A DNA stretch of 64,000 nucleotides from contig JANYLQ010000029.1 of assembly GCA_025363755.1 (NCBI GenBank), positions 186,001-250,000 of the forward strand, given 5' to 3'. A program made the translations under genes and the position numbers. The first letter of the stretch is position 1. Each line of letters begins with the position of its first letter. Below are positions 7,595 to 16,566 of this stretch, piece by piece. The stretch comes from Hyphomicrobiales bacterium. GTDB taxonomy: Bacteria; Pseudomonadota; Alphaproteobacteria; Rhizobiales; Aestuariivirgaceae. Under the pieces are notes generated by a model that ran no database searches, had not been told where the DNA came from, and saw only the letters and a program-made list of their open reading frames with translations.

Positions 7595-9061
7595 TTACTG
7601 CGCTGCTTTCTTGGTTTCGCTCCAGATGCGGTCTGACATTCCGCCCGCTTTTTGGGCGAAGGACATGGCTTGGTTCCAATCGAAGTTGCGATAGACTGCC
7701 GCGGACTGTGCGAAGGGGGCGGATTGAGCGAACAGTTGGAAGGTAAGGCGGTGGCCTGCATAATCGGAGTTTAATAAATCGCGCGCAAGGGCCAGTAATT
7801 TCCGCCTGTCTTCGGCCAACCATTGGTCGTTGATGGTGTAATATTTATCCATCCATTTTTTGGTTTCCGGGTGGTCAAACACTGCTGAGTCTGGCGTTAC
7901 ACAAATCTGACCACCACAAAGTTCACGGGCAATGTGCATCATTTTTGGCAAGTTGTTGAGAGCATGCACACGGCCTGTCATTAGCAAGGATTGGTTGGGC
8001 ATCAACAGACCATTCGGGCTTTTCTCGGCGGTGTAGATCGAAGCGGTGAGATGCGCATTGATGCCTTCGCGCCAGACTGCGAGCTCGGAAAGCTTTTCCT
8101 GCACAGCTTGTTGCTTATCAAGCCCGGTTTGTTTGGCATTCCACATGGCCGCGCCAATAATGAGATCAGCATAGGAAAGCGTGCGCTGAACAAATGGAAA
8201 AGCCGAATAACGGTGCAGTGTTTGGCGAATAAAGGCTGCGGCTTTGGTGTGTTGATAGAACAACACATCCTCCCACGGAATCAGAACATTATCCAAAATC
8301 ATGATGGTGTCGACTTCGTCGAACTTGTTCGAGAGTGGATAATCACGCGCAGGTGCGCGATTTGTGAAACCGGTGCGGCAGATATGTTTCACACCCGGCG
8401 CATTCATGTGCACAATGCAGCCCAGTGCATAACTCGAAAGTTTACTATCGCCCCAATTGGCAATGGTAGGTTTTAGAAAAGCTTGATTGGCATAGGCCGC
8501 GGCGGTTTCATACTTAGCACCTCGGATGATGATACCAGCATCGGTTTCTTTGACCACATGCACCAGCATATCTGGATCTTGGTCTTGCGGTGGTTTGGAA
8601 CGATCACCCTTGGGGTCTGTGTTGGCCGATACGTGAAAGGGGTCATCATGCAGCGCCTTCATGATATGGCGTTCAATATTGGAGGCAAAGCGCGGATCGA
8701 TTTCATTGAGAATATCTTTACCATCCCAAAGTGACCACATTTCGCCGATGGTTTCGTCGCCCATGCGGGTGACGACACCGCCAATATCTTTCATCACCGT
8801 GTCAACGGCATTGCGCTTATCGTGCCAATCTTGCTGAACGCGTGGCAGTTTGTTGCCGATCGCAAAACGTTCCCCGCCTTCCTCATAGGTCATCACATTC
8901 TGCTTGGCCTTTTCGTGCTGCATGTCATAGATGCGAGCGCGGATATCTATAGCTGGTTTGAACAACGGATGGCGGGTTACATCCTTTACGCGTTCGCCGT
9001 TGATCCAAACTTCACGGTCATCTCTGATTGACTCGCGATATTGTTCGCCTGTCCTAATCAT
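7595..9061 (-). CDS. HpaB-type FADH2-dependent monooxygenase
   Basis: 488 residues, the usual size of the two-component 4-hydroxyphenylacetate 3-monooxygenase family, whose fold resembles acyl-CoA dehydrogenase. The N-terminus (RTGEQYRESIRDDREVWINGERV) is the family hallmark. Internal segments such as FTNRAPARDYPLS and LIPWEDVLFY fit the flavin-binding middle domain. The start is ATG 9061, directly after an in-frame GTG, with GAGGA upstream. The flavin reductase gene nine bases upstream would supply FADH2. The substrate need not be 4-hydroxyphenylacetate: the partners RidA and DUF1028 suggest a nitrogen-containing, possibly heterocyclic, substrate. The related radical enzyme 4-hydroxybutyryl-CoA dehydratase is unlikely given the reductase partner. 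Confidence 0.9.
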   Translation of the reverse strand: MIRTGEQYRESIRDDREVWINGERVKDVTRHPLFKPAIDIRARIYDMQHEKAKQNVMTYEEGGERFAIGNKLPRVQQDWHDKRNAVDTVMKDIGGVVTRMGDETIGEMWSLWDGKDILNEIDPRFASNIERHIMKALHDDPFHVSANTDPKGDRSKPPQDQDPDMLVHVVKETDAGIIIRGAKYETAAAYANQAFLKPTIANWGDSKLSSYALGCIVHMNAPGVKHICRTGFTNRAPARDYPLSNKFDEVDTIMILDNVLIPWEDVLFYQHTKAAAFIRQTLHRYSAFPFVQRTLSYADLIIGAAMWNAKQTGLDKQQAVQEKLSELAVWREGINAHLTASIYTAEKSPNGLLMPNQSLLMTGRVHALNNLPKMMHIARELCGGQICVTPDSAVFDHPETKKWMDKYYTINDQWLAEDRRKLLALARDLLNSDYAGHRLTFQLFAQSAPFAQSAAVYRNFDWNQAMSFAQKAGGMSDRIWSETKKAAQ

Positions 9062-9070
9062 CACTGTTCC

Positions 9071-9592
9071 TCATGTCTTCGTCATGCGACCATAGTTGTG
9101 GTTGGAATAAACCATGGGCTCGGTATCGCCGCGCAATGCCGAGATCACGCGGCCCAAGAATATGCGGTGGGTGCCCGCGTCATGATAGCTTTCGAGTTCG
9201 CATTCGAAACTCGCGGTAGCAGTTTTCAGGATGGGAAGACCAAGTGCTTGGCCTTCTGTCCACCCATGTTGGTCAAAATCATAGTGTTTACCACCTACCG
9301 CGCGCCCTGCAAAAACCTGTGCAATCTCTTGGCTCTCCACATTCAGTATGTTGATCGCAAAACGATGATTTCGATTAATCGCCGAAACGGCAACATTTTT
9401 ACGATTTAAGCAGGCCAATAAAATTGGCGGCTCGGCGGAAACCGAGGTGACCGCACTCACTGTGAGGCCGAATTTTCCAGCTGGCCCATTTGTAGTCACT
9501 ATGCTCACACCATTGGCCAAAGCTGCCATGGCGTCAACAAAGCGCTCTTTTGTTTCGGAGGGGAACGAAGGTGGAATGATTTGCATGTTCAT
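9071..9592 (-). CDS. Flavin reductase, HpaC-like
   Basis: 173 residues, one split-barrel flavin reductase domain. Seen: MAALANGVSIVTTNGPAG, the GLTVSAVTSVSAEPPILLACLNR core that contacts flavin, and a C-terminal HRIFLGRVISA. It would reduce FMN or FAD with NAD(P)H for the monooxygenase encoded nine bases downstream. It is first in a four-gene operon reading leftward and divergent from the LysR gene at 9664. The ATG at 9592 lacks a clear ribosome site; a second ATG two codons on is possible. Confidence 0.91.
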   Translation of the reverse strand: MNMQIIPPSFPSETKERFVDAMAALANGVSIVTTNGPAGKFGLTVSAVTSVSAEPPILLACLNRKNVAVSAINRNHRFAINILNVESQEIAQVFAGRAVGGKHYDFDQHGWTEGQALGLPILKTATASFECELESYHDAGTHRIFLGRVISALRGDTEPMVYSNHNYGRMTKT

Positions 9593-9650
9593 GGTGCTTT
9601 ACATCGCATAGATCTTTGATTAGAAAAAATAGATAATTATTAGGCAGAGT

Positions 9651-9665
9651 ATAGTTTTAAACTAT
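9651..9665. promoter_or_regulatory. LysR-type T-N11-A operator overlapping the lysR start codon
   Basis: ATAGTTTTAAACTAT is a perfect inverted repeat of seven bases around one central base and contains the T-N11-A pattern recognised by LysR-type regulators. It lies in the 71-base divergent gap and its last two bases are the AT of the regulator's ATG. Binding there should block the regulator's own expression while allowing control of the reductase-monooxygenase operon. Confidence 0.68.
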
Positions 9666-10572
9666 GTTAAAATTTACGCTTCGACAATTGGAATATGCTG
9701 TTCAAACTGCTGATAGCGGATCAGTTGCCGCTGCGGCAGAAATATTACGAGTTGCGCAACCTTCCATCTCGGCCGCGCTGAAAAAGCTTGAAGACACCAT
9801 TGGTATGCAGATCTTTATTCGACATCATGCGCAGGGTCTCACACCGACGTCTCGTGGTAATACATTTTTGGCGGATGCGCGGCGACTGCTGACCCAGAGT
9901 GAGGAATTGGCACGCCAATCTGACTCGGAAATAGGGCCGCTCAAAGGGCGTTTGCAGGTCGGAAGTTTTGTCACTTTAGCACCCACCTACGCACCAATTC
10001 TTATAAGCAAATTCAATGCATTATACCCTAATGTTGAGATTATTCTCGGAGAAGGTGTTCAAAGCGAATTGTTGAGCGGCTTGAGGAATGGGCAGCATGA
10101 TCTGGCTCTCCTTTACGATGTTGATCTGCCCGCAGATGTTGAAGCGTTGGAAGTGGTGTCACTTAAACCTTACGTGTTATTATCGGCATCGCACAAGCTT
10201 GCACGTTTCAAAAAAATATCGCTTTTTAATTTGGTAAATGATAAACTTATCCTGCTCGACATCCAGCCTAGCCGAACCTATTTTTTACGGCTGTTAGAAG
10301 CACAAGGTGTAAAGCCAATCATCGGGTTTTCATCTGCCTCTCTCGAACTTGTGCGCGGCATGGTAGCGCAGGGGTTGGGGTATTCGCTTTTGATCACGCG
10401 GCCCGCGGGCGATTTGTCTTATGATGGTGAGAAACTCAGCGTTCACGAAATAGCAGGGCAAGCTGAACGCGGGGTGATCGCCATTGCACATCTGAAAACC
10501 GTGCGTCAGACGCGGGTTGCGCAGGTCTTTGAAAAATTCTGTATTGATTATTTCAAGACTGTGCGAAAATGA
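9664..10572 (+). CDS. LysR-family regulator of the monooxygenase operon
   Basis: 302 residues, the normal length. The N-terminal winged helix-turn-helix is clear (LRQLEYAVQTADSGSVAAAA then VAQPSISAALKKLEDTIG), followed by a substrate-binding domain starting at about GPLKGRLQVGSF. It is divergent from the flavin reductase gene, the standard arrangement for a LysR activator and its target operon, and a palindrome at 9651-9665 overlaps its start codon. There is little ribosome-site sequence upstream, so initiation may be weak. The inducer is unknown but probably the substrate or an intermediate of the adjacent pathway. pepN follows after 28 bases and may share the transcript. Confidence 0.92.
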   Translation: MLKFTLRQLEYAVQTADSGSVAAAAEILRVAQPSISAALKKLEDTIGMQIFIRHHAQGLTPTSRGNTFLADARRLLTQSEELARQSDSEIGPLKGRLQVGSFVTLAPTYAPILISKFNALYPNVEIILGEGVQSELLSGLRNGQHDLALLYDVDLPADVEALEVVSLKPYVLLSASHKLARFKKISLFNLVNDKLILLDIQPSRTYFLRLLEAQGVKPIIGFSSASLELVRGMVAQGLGYSLLITRPAGDLSYDGEKLSVHEIAGQAERGVIAIAHLKTVRQTRVAQVFEKFCIDYFKTVRK

Positions 10573-10600
10573 CGTTCAGAAAAATCATGGAAAGTAGATT

Positions 10601-13246
10601 ATGCGCGCTGATGTTCCACCAACCATTCGTCTCAAGGATTACAAAGTTGCTCCCTTTAAAATTGAGAGTGTAGAGCTGAAGTTTGAGCTTGCTCCACATG
10701 CAACGCGCGTTACATCGCATATCAGATTGAAGCGCAATCAGAAGTCTGCCGAGAAAAACGCGCCTCTGATTTTTGATGGTGAAAAACTGAAACTGATTAC
10801 AGTCGAGATTGACGGGCGCAAGTTGTCACCTGCCGAATATGAATTGGGGGCAGCGAGTTTGATGATCGCGCACTTGCCCAAGGGTGAGTTCTCCTTGGTG
10901 ATTGTTACCGAGTGCGATCCGCAGGGTAACACGGCGTTGACTGGCCTTTACATGTCAAACGGCATGTATTGCTCGCAGTGTGAGGCGCAGGGGTTCAGGC
11001 GGATTACCTATTTTTATGATCGCCCGGATGTGATGACGGTTTTTAAAGTGCGGATTGAGGGGCCATCCTCGTTGCCGGTTCTGCTGTCCAACGGTAATCC
11101 CATTGAACATGGGCCGCTTGATGGAGATCGCCATTATGCGGTTTGGGATGATCCGCATCCCAAGCCCAGCTATTTGTTTGCCTTGGTTGGCGGGGACTTG
11201 GCTCATGTGAGAAGTAAATTCAAAACCATGAATGGCCGTGACGTTGAGCTTGGCATTTACGTTGAGAAGGGCAAGGAGGGCCGCTGTTCTTGGGCGATGG
11301 ATGCACTTAAAGCCTCTATGATCTGGGATGAGACAGCATTTGGCCGCGAATATGATCTCGATGTTTTTAACATTGTTGCAGTTTCTGATTTCAACATGGG
11401 GGCCATGGAGAACAAGGGCCTAAATATTTTCAACGACAAGTATATTTTAGCATTGCCCGAGACCGCCACCGACACCGATTATATTCTGATTGAAGCCATC
11501 ATCGCCCACGAATATTTCCACAATTGGACAGGTAACCGCATTACGTGTCGCGATTGGTTTCAACTTTGCTTGAAAGAAGGCCTGACGGTTTTCCGTGATC
11601 AAGAGTTCACATCCGATATGCGCTCGCGCCCGGTTAAGCGGATTGAGGATGTGAAGCGGTTGCGCTCAAGCCAATTTCCGGAAGATCAAGGCCCATTGCA
11701 GCATCCAGTGCGACCTTCTTCATACATCGAGATCAATAATTTTTACACCCCAACGATTTATGAAAAGGGTGCTGAGCTTTGTCGGATGATTAAGACGTTG
11801 ATTGGCGATAAGGCCTTTGCAAAAGCGATGAAACTTTATTTCAAGCGTCATGATGGTGAGGCCGCGACTGTTGAAGATTTTGTTGCGTGTATGGCTGATG
11901 CATCAGGCCGCGACATGACGCAGTTTTTCCGGTGGTACGAACAATCAGGAACGCCAACGGTTTCGGCGCGCGGAACATATGACAAGAAGAAGAAAACGTA
12001 TGAGCTGACGGTCACGCAATCGCAGCCTCGCCTCAGAGGCCAACCAAAAAAATTGCCGTTGCACTTTCCGTTGAGCGTAGGATTGGTGAACCCCAAAGGC
12101 AAGGACATGCCATTGATATTAAAGGGTAAAAATAATCTCAAATCTGGCGTTGTTGAAATTGTTGAGAGCAAGCAGTCGTTCAAGTTCAAGGATATTTCTG
12201 AAGCCCCTGCTCTTTCAATCAATCGCGGATTTTCTGCACCCGTGATTTTGAAAAGCAACGTTACTGCGGATGAGCAATTGTTTTTGATTGGTCATGATTC
12301 CGATAATTTTAATCGCTGGGAAGCCGCGCAAACAATTGGCAAAGCTTTGATTGTAAGGGCCGTCAAGGCACTCTCTTTGGGTAAAAAGATTCCGAATATA
12401 TCTGCATTCGCGGATGCGTTGGGCAAGTGTTTGGAAAGTTCTAAATTAGATGACGCGTTCAAAGCACTCATTCTTGTTCTGCCGAGCGAGGCTGATATTA
12501 CTGCGGCTATTGGCAAAGATGTCGATAGCGATTTGGTTTACGTCGCAAGAGAGGCAGTTCGTTCAGGTATTGCAAAGCAATTGCTGAACGCGCTGTTGGT
12601 GGCATTTGAACAGACGAATGATGCGGGTTCCTATAAGCCCGATACGCGTGGCACCGCGCGGCGCTCGTTGCGATTGACGCTGTTGACGATGATTGCGGCG
12701 GCTGACGGCGATATGGGCATCAAGTTGGCGCAAAAGGAATTCGCAAAGCCCGATAACATGACCATTGAAATGGGCGCATTGGTTTGCCTTAGATCGCTCC
12801 ACCGGCCAAAAGGCGAAGCGATGTTGGAGCAGTTTTATCAGCGTCACAAAGATGATCATCTGATTTTGGATAAGTGGTTTGGGTTGAACGCCGCAGTTCC
12901 CGGCGTTGACGCTGCACAACGAATTGAAAGACTGTTGAAGCATCCTGATTTCAAACTCACAACGCCCAACAGGGTCTATGCTCTGGTCGCAAATTTTGCA
13001 AATGGCAACTCGACTGGCTTTCATTCTGCGAGCGGCGAAGGATACCGCGTTGTGGCTGATGTGATCATCGCGCTCAACGCGATTAACCCGCAAGTTGCTG
13101 CAAGGTTGGCTACGGCATTTCGCAGTTGGAAACTTTATAACGTGCAGCGCCGCACTCATGCGCAGAAAAATATGCAGCGCATATTGGCAACGCCTGCTCT
13201 TTCCAACGATGTATTCGAGATCATATCAAGAACATTGAAAGCATAA
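10601..13246 (+). CDS. pepN: Aminopeptidase N (M1 zinc metallopeptidase)
   Basis: 881 residues, matching bacterial PepN. The substrate-binding GAMEN motif lies near residue 267. The zinc site HEYFHNW begins at His303 (His303, Glu304, His307), with the distal Glu in LKEGLT. The N-terminal beta domain, catalytic domain and long C-terminal helical domain are all present. PepN removes N-terminal amino acids in the cytoplasm during peptide turnover. The ATG at 10601 is preceded by GGAAAG. Context with the LysR gene upstream appears incidental. Confidence 0.97.
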   Translation: MRADVPPTIRLKDYKVAPFKIESVELKFELAPHATRVTSHIRLKRNQKSAEKNAPLIFDGEKLKLITVEIDGRKLSPAEYELGAASLMIAHLPKGEFSLVIVTECDPQGNTALTGLYMSNGMYCSQCEAQGFRRITYFYDRPDVMTVFKVRIEGPSSLPVLLSNGNPIEHGPLDGDRHYAVWDDPHPKPSYLFALVGGDLAHVRSKFKTMNGRDVELGIYVEKGKEGRCSWAMDALKASMIWDETAFGREYDLDVFNIVAVSDFNMGAMENKGLNIFNDKYILALPETATDTDYILIEAIIAHEYFHNWTGNRITCRDWFQLCLKEGLTVFRDQEFTSDMRSRPVKRIEDVKRLRSSQFPEDQGPLQHPVRPSSYIEINNFYTPTIYEKGAELCRMIKTLIGDKAFAKAMKLYFKRHDGEAATVEDFVACMADASGRDMTQFFRWYEQSGTPTVSARGTYDKKKKTYELTVTQSQPRLRGQPKKLPLHFPLSVGLVNPKGKDMPLILKGKNNLKSGVVEIVESKQSFKFKDISEAPALSINRGFSAPVILKSNVTADEQLFLIGHDSDNFNRWEAAQTIGKALIVRAVKALSLGKKIPNISAFADALGKCLESSKLDDAFKALILVLPSEADITAAIGKDVDSDLVYVAREAVRSGIAKQLLNALLVAFEQTNDAGSYKPDTRGTARRSLRLTLLTMIAAADGDMGIKLAQKEFAKPDNMTIEMGALVCLRSLHRPKGEAMLEQFYQRHKDDHLILDKWFGLNAAVPGVDAAQRIERLLKHPDFKLTTPNRVYALVANFANGNSTGFHSASGEGYRVVADVIIALNAINPQVAARLATAFRSWKLYNVQRRTHAQKNMQRILATPALSNDVFEIISRTLKA

Positions 13247-13358
13247 ACCAATCTCGTTCAGCTTTTACTTGGCAAATCAGATTCGCAGGCGGTAATTCTA
13301 TTACACGGAAGCCGAGGCTGATTCGTTTGTAAACGGCGTTGCATTTGAAGTCCGGCAT

Positions 13359-13373
13359 TTAACTTCATATTGA
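13359..13373 (+). promoter_or_regulatory. CtrA-like half-conserved site upstream of the pleC-like gene
   Basis: TTAA-N7-TTGA differs by one base from the CtrA consensus TTAA-N7-TTAA and sits just before the pleC-like start. Two GANTC sequences (CcrM methylation sites) lie in the same 136-base gap, near 13279 and 13319. Cell-cycle control is plausible for a PleC/PdhS-type kinase, but single near-matches occur by chance. Confidence 0.3.
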
Positions 13374-13382
13374 ACTGGGCGC

Positions 13383-15695
13383 ATGTTGGCCAACGCACAT
13401 ATTAAGGAACTGTTTTTCCGCGACCGAACTTTACACTTGCCAATTCCTTGGCCGGGCCACGCCGGATTTAATGTTTCTGAACGCGCCATGCGCAGGCTCA
13501 TTACTATTCTTACCGCGTTGTTTTTGTTGACGCTTGCAGCTGCGCTGATTTCTCAACTGCTTCTCAGCCGTGCGCAACACCTTGCAGATCAAGGCGAAGT
13601 CTCACTGCTACAGACTGACCGTGTTGCGCAAAGCTTGAAAGTGAAACTGTTGAGTGATGCAGCTTCGGGCAAGACTATTTCCAATCTATCGCAGACTTTG
13701 CTCGAACAGGCAGTGCCTGCTGACGCTATGGGTTTGAACCGGGTTTATCTTTTGCTTTCGTCAGAAGGGCGCATCGTGGGGAGCATTCCCACCAACAGCA
13801 CTTATAACGGCAGTAGTATTGACAGTGTCATGGGGCCGGGATTTGTTTTGGATGCGGCGGTGAATGCACCCAGCATGACGCCGACGAAATTGGCCAATGG
13901 TGATGATGCATTGATGGCGTCGCGAGATCTATCGCCATTCCCGGGAAGCTTATTGGCATTTCAAAAAAAATCGGATGTGCTTTCAGTTTGGCGAAACGGC
14001 GTGATGGAGCTTGCGGTTTTATTTGCTGTTACATTTTTGGTTTTGATGATGTTGTCAGGGGCTTTTCATTGGCAGGCCGCGAAGGCCTCTGATGCTGATG
14101 AAATGCTAACCGTGGCCACCACGCGGCTTGATAAGGCGCTTGATGGTGGCGAGTGTGGATTGTGGGATTGGAATTTGGCTGAAGGGCATATTTTCTGGTC
14201 AAAATCCATGTTTGAAATTCTGGGGCTGCCACCAAAAGGAGATTTCCTAAGTTACGGCGAAGTGGCATCCCTTATCCATCCTGATGATGCCAAGCTTGAT
14301 AATTTGATCGAAGATCTGCTCAGTGGTCACCGCAAGGTATTCGATCAAGAATTTCGGATGCGTCATGAAAAGGGCAATTGGGTTTGGCTGCGCGCGCGTG
14401 CCGCCTTGGCGCCTGGGCAGGGCGAGAGTGAGCCACATTTGGTGGGAATTGTTTTTGATATTTCACGTCAAAAGAAACTCGACAAGATGAACCGCGAGGC
14501 GGAAGTCCGCCTTAAAGATGCGGTTGAAAACATCTCTGAGGCGTTCGTGTTGTGGGACACAGAAAGCAAATTGGTTTTATGTAATTCAAAATATCAGCAA
14601 TTCCATTCATTGCCGTCTGCCGTTTGCCAACCGGGTACGCCATATGGTGATGTAGCGGCGGCCTCCAAAGAACCAGTGGTTCGGCAGTTTGTGCCTGGGC
14701 AAGCCAATGACACATCTGGGGCACGTTCAATGGAAGTTCAACTTGCTGATGGCAGGTGGCTGCAAATCAATGAACGACGCACGAAAGATGGTGGCTTTGT
14801 TTCGGTGGGCACAGACATTACGCCGCTAAAACAGCAGGAAGAACGCCTCATTCACTCTGAGCGCAACTTGATGATAACAGTTCGTGATTTGCAGAAAGAG
14901 CGTCAACTTGCTGAGGAGCAATCGCAGAGGCTGGCGGAGCTCGCAGATAAATATGCCAGTGAAAAAACCCGTGCTGAATCTGCCAATCGATCGAAGTCTG
15001 AATTTCTGGCTAATATGAGCCATGAACTGCGCACGCCACTCAATGCCGTAATTGGCTTTAGCGAAATTATGTCGCAGGAAATGTTCGGGCCTTTGGGGGC
15101 CGCAAAATATAGCGAATATGCTTTTGATATTGGTAAGAGCGGGCAATTTCTGCTCGATGTGATCAATGATATTCTTGATATGTCGAAGATTGAGGCAGGC
15201 AGGGTTGAACTTGAACTTTCAGATGTTGATCTGCGCAGCGTTTTGGAAGATGTGTTGCGCTTGGTGGGGCCACGGGCTGCCGAGGGTAAAATTAATTTGA
15301 AACTGGACTTGAACGAGGGGCCGCATATTCATGCTGATCGCCGCGCCCTAAAACAAGTCTTCATCAATTTGATCTCCAACGCCATAAAATTTACGCCTGA
15401 GCATGGGTCCGTGACCGTCAAAGCCAGCGCCACACAACAAGGCGTCAATATTCAAATTATTGACACGGGAATTGGTATTCCCCAGCGCGACATTCAGAAA
15501 TTGGGGCGACCGTTTGAGCAAGTTGAGAACCAGTTCACCAAGAGCAAGGGCGGATCTGGCCTTGGCTTGGCGATTTCAAAATCACTGATTGATCTTCATG
15601 GCGGACATTTAAGCATTACGAGCAAAGAAGGCCATGGCACTACGGTGCATGTCGATCTTCCGATAAATGCGGTGCCCGTAGCACTATTGGCTTAG
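13383..15695 (+). CDS. PAS sensor histidine kinase of the PleC/PdhS type
   Basis: 770 residues. A transmembrane segment at about 38-60, a periplasmic region, and a second membrane segment at about 205-230 are followed by two PAS domains (GLWDWNLAEGHIFW onward, then AFVLWDTESKLVLCN), a coiled stretch, and the kinase core. The phosphorylatable His547 sits in ANMSHELRTPLNAVIGFSE followed by MFGPLG, the signature of the PleC/DivJ/PdhS family. The ATP-binding domain has NLISNAIKFTPE, DTGIGIP and GSGLGLAISK. Such kinases set DivK phosphorylation and cell polarity. Being near glnE matches the rhizobial order I recall. The start (13383 or 13488) is uncertain. Confidence 0.85.
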   Translation: MLANAHIKELFFRDRTLHLPIPWPGHAGFNVSERAMRRLITILTALFLLTLAAALISQLLLSRAQHLADQGEVSLLQTDRVAQSLKVKLLSDAASGKTISNLSQTLLEQAVPADAMGLNRVYLLLSSEGRIVGSIPTNSTYNGSSIDSVMGPGFVLDAAVNAPSMTPTKLANGDDALMASRDLSPFPGSLLAFQKKSDVLSVWRNGVMELAVLFAVTFLVLMMLSGAFHWQAAKASDADEMLTVATTRLDKALDGGECGLWDWNLAEGHIFWSKSMFEILGLPPKGDFLSYGEVASLIHPDDAKLDNLIEDLLSGHRKVFDQEFRMRHEKGNWVWLRARAALAPGQGESEPHLVGIVFDISRQKKLDKMNREAEVRLKDAVENISEAFVLWDTESKLVLCNSKYQQFHSLPSAVCQPGTPYGDVAAASKEPVVRQFVPGQANDTSGARSMEVQLADGRWLQINERRTKDGGFVSVGTDITPLKQQEERLIHSERNLMITVRDLQKERQLAEEQSQRLAELADKYASEKTRAESANRSKSEFLANMSHELRTPLNAVIGFSEIMSQEMFGPLGAAKYSEYAFDIGKSGQFLLDVINDILDMSKIEAGRVELELSDVDLRSVLEDVLRLVGPRAAEGKINLKLDLNEGPHIHADRRALKQVFINLISNAIKFTPEHGSVTVKASATQQGVNIQIIDTGIGIPQRDIQKLGRPFEQVENQFTKSKGGSGLGLAISKSLIDLHGGHLSITSKEGHGTTVHVDLPINAVPVALLA

Positions 15696-15697
15696 TT

Positions 15698-16207
15698 CTA
15701 TTTGCCCCTGCGGGCTGCTCGTTCACGAATATTAGCTGCAAGATTTTTACGTTCGTCGGGGGTTAGCTTTGCAACGATATCAAGAATCACGTCTTGGCCC
15801 TGCGTGGCAAAGCTGGTGACGCCTGATGTGAAGTCATTGATCACGGCTTTGATTTTGATTTGGTCAAAATCTGGCTGCTCCAATAGTTCAGCAAACTTGA
15901 GTGATATAGCATCTGCAGCCTCGCGGCCTTGAGCGAATTGATCCTTCTTTGCTTTAAACATATCCATCAATTCGCGCCGCCGCTCATGGGGTAATTCGGC
16001 AAAGAATTTGCGCGGCAGAAGCTGTGCACGATTTTCCATGAGCGCCATCTGCCAACCGCCACCCTTCATCCTTGCTCCAATAGCAGCGCCACCAATCACC
16101 AGATTAGCCATCAAAGACAAAACCAATAGTGCGGCCCACCACGGCGAACGCAGTTCGGGAATGAACCTGCTTTTAGGAGGCGTGGTTACCAAAGTTGGTT
16201 CAGTCAT
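15698..16207 (-). CDS. Periplasmic metal-sensor-like (CnrX/CpxP/Spy-type) protein
   Basis: 169 residues with one N-terminal membrane anchor (about 24-46, LLVLSLMANLVIGGAAIGA) and a helical periplasmic domain rich in charged residues, ending LTPDERKNLAANIRERAARRG. This is the pattern of the metal-resistance/Spy-like family that includes CnrX. The motif LPHERRRELMDMF is typical of its first helix. The gene is translationally coupled (ATGA) to the anti-sigma-like gene, which is coupled to the sigma factor, so the three probably form one signalling unit like CnrYXH, with this protein as periplasmic sensor. No Cys-rich or His-rich metal site is evident, so the signal may be misfolding or another stress. 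Confidence 0.68.
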   Translation of the reverse strand: MTEPTLVTTPPKSRFIPELRSPWWAALLVLSLMANLVIGGAAIGARMKGGGWQMALMENRAQLLPRKFFAELPHERRRELMDMFKAKKDQFAQGREAADAISLKFAELLEQPDFDQIKIKAVINDFTSGVTSFATQGQDVILDIVAKLTPDERKNLAANIRERAARRGK

Positions 16208-16566
16208 GACACATTATCCTCAGTCAAAAAGTCAAGTTCATCGGTGCTCTGCGCTCCGAGCAATGCGGTGTCGTTTTGGGAAACGCTTTCCGTCGTGAAG
16301 GGCAAAAATTCAGCCGCTGTTCCATTCGCCCCCAACCAAACCCCTAAAACCAATGAAGCAGCAAGAGGCAGGCTAGCTAACCACAGCGAGGTTTTCTTTC
16401 TGCTAGGAAATGCAATCACGTTATTCGGAATCGGAGCGAGAGTTAGTTTTGCCAACAAGCGTTCCTCAAAATCATTGTGCGGCAAAGGGATTGATGCATG
16501 TTGGAGCAAGCTGTCAAGTTCTGCATCACTCAGTCCTGTGTCTTTGTCAAAATTAGCCATCTTCAT
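16204..16566 (-). CDS. Probable membrane anti-sigma factor
   Basis: 120 residues with a cytoplasmic N-terminus (LSDAELDSLLQHASIPLPHNDFEERLLAKL), one membrane span at about 62-82 (LWLASLPLAASLVLGVWLGA), and a short periplasmic tail. It has no confident sequence signature, but size, topology and position between an ECF sigma gene and a periplasmic sensor gene, with ATGA overlaps on both sides, are what an anti-sigma factor would show. It should hold the sigma factor inactive at the membrane. Confidence 0.62.
   Translation of the reverse strand: MKMANFDKDTGLSDAELDSLLQHASIPLPHNDFEERLLAKLTLAPIPNNVIAFPSRKKTSLWLASLPLAASLVLGVWLGANGTAAEFLPFTTESVSQNDTALLGAQSTDELDFLTEDNVS

Noticed and set aside
7991-8476. 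161-codon plus-strand frame within the monooxygenase gene
   Set aside because: Shadow of a clear HpaB-type gene, with no ribosome site or recognisable domain.
7595-9061. 4-hydroxybutyryl-CoA dehydratase
   Set aside because: Same superfamily, but the adjacent flavin reductase and the HpaB-like N-terminus favour an oxygenase.
12563-13159. 198-codon minus-strand frame within pepN
   Set aside because: Antisense shadow of the PepN C-terminal domain; no motif.
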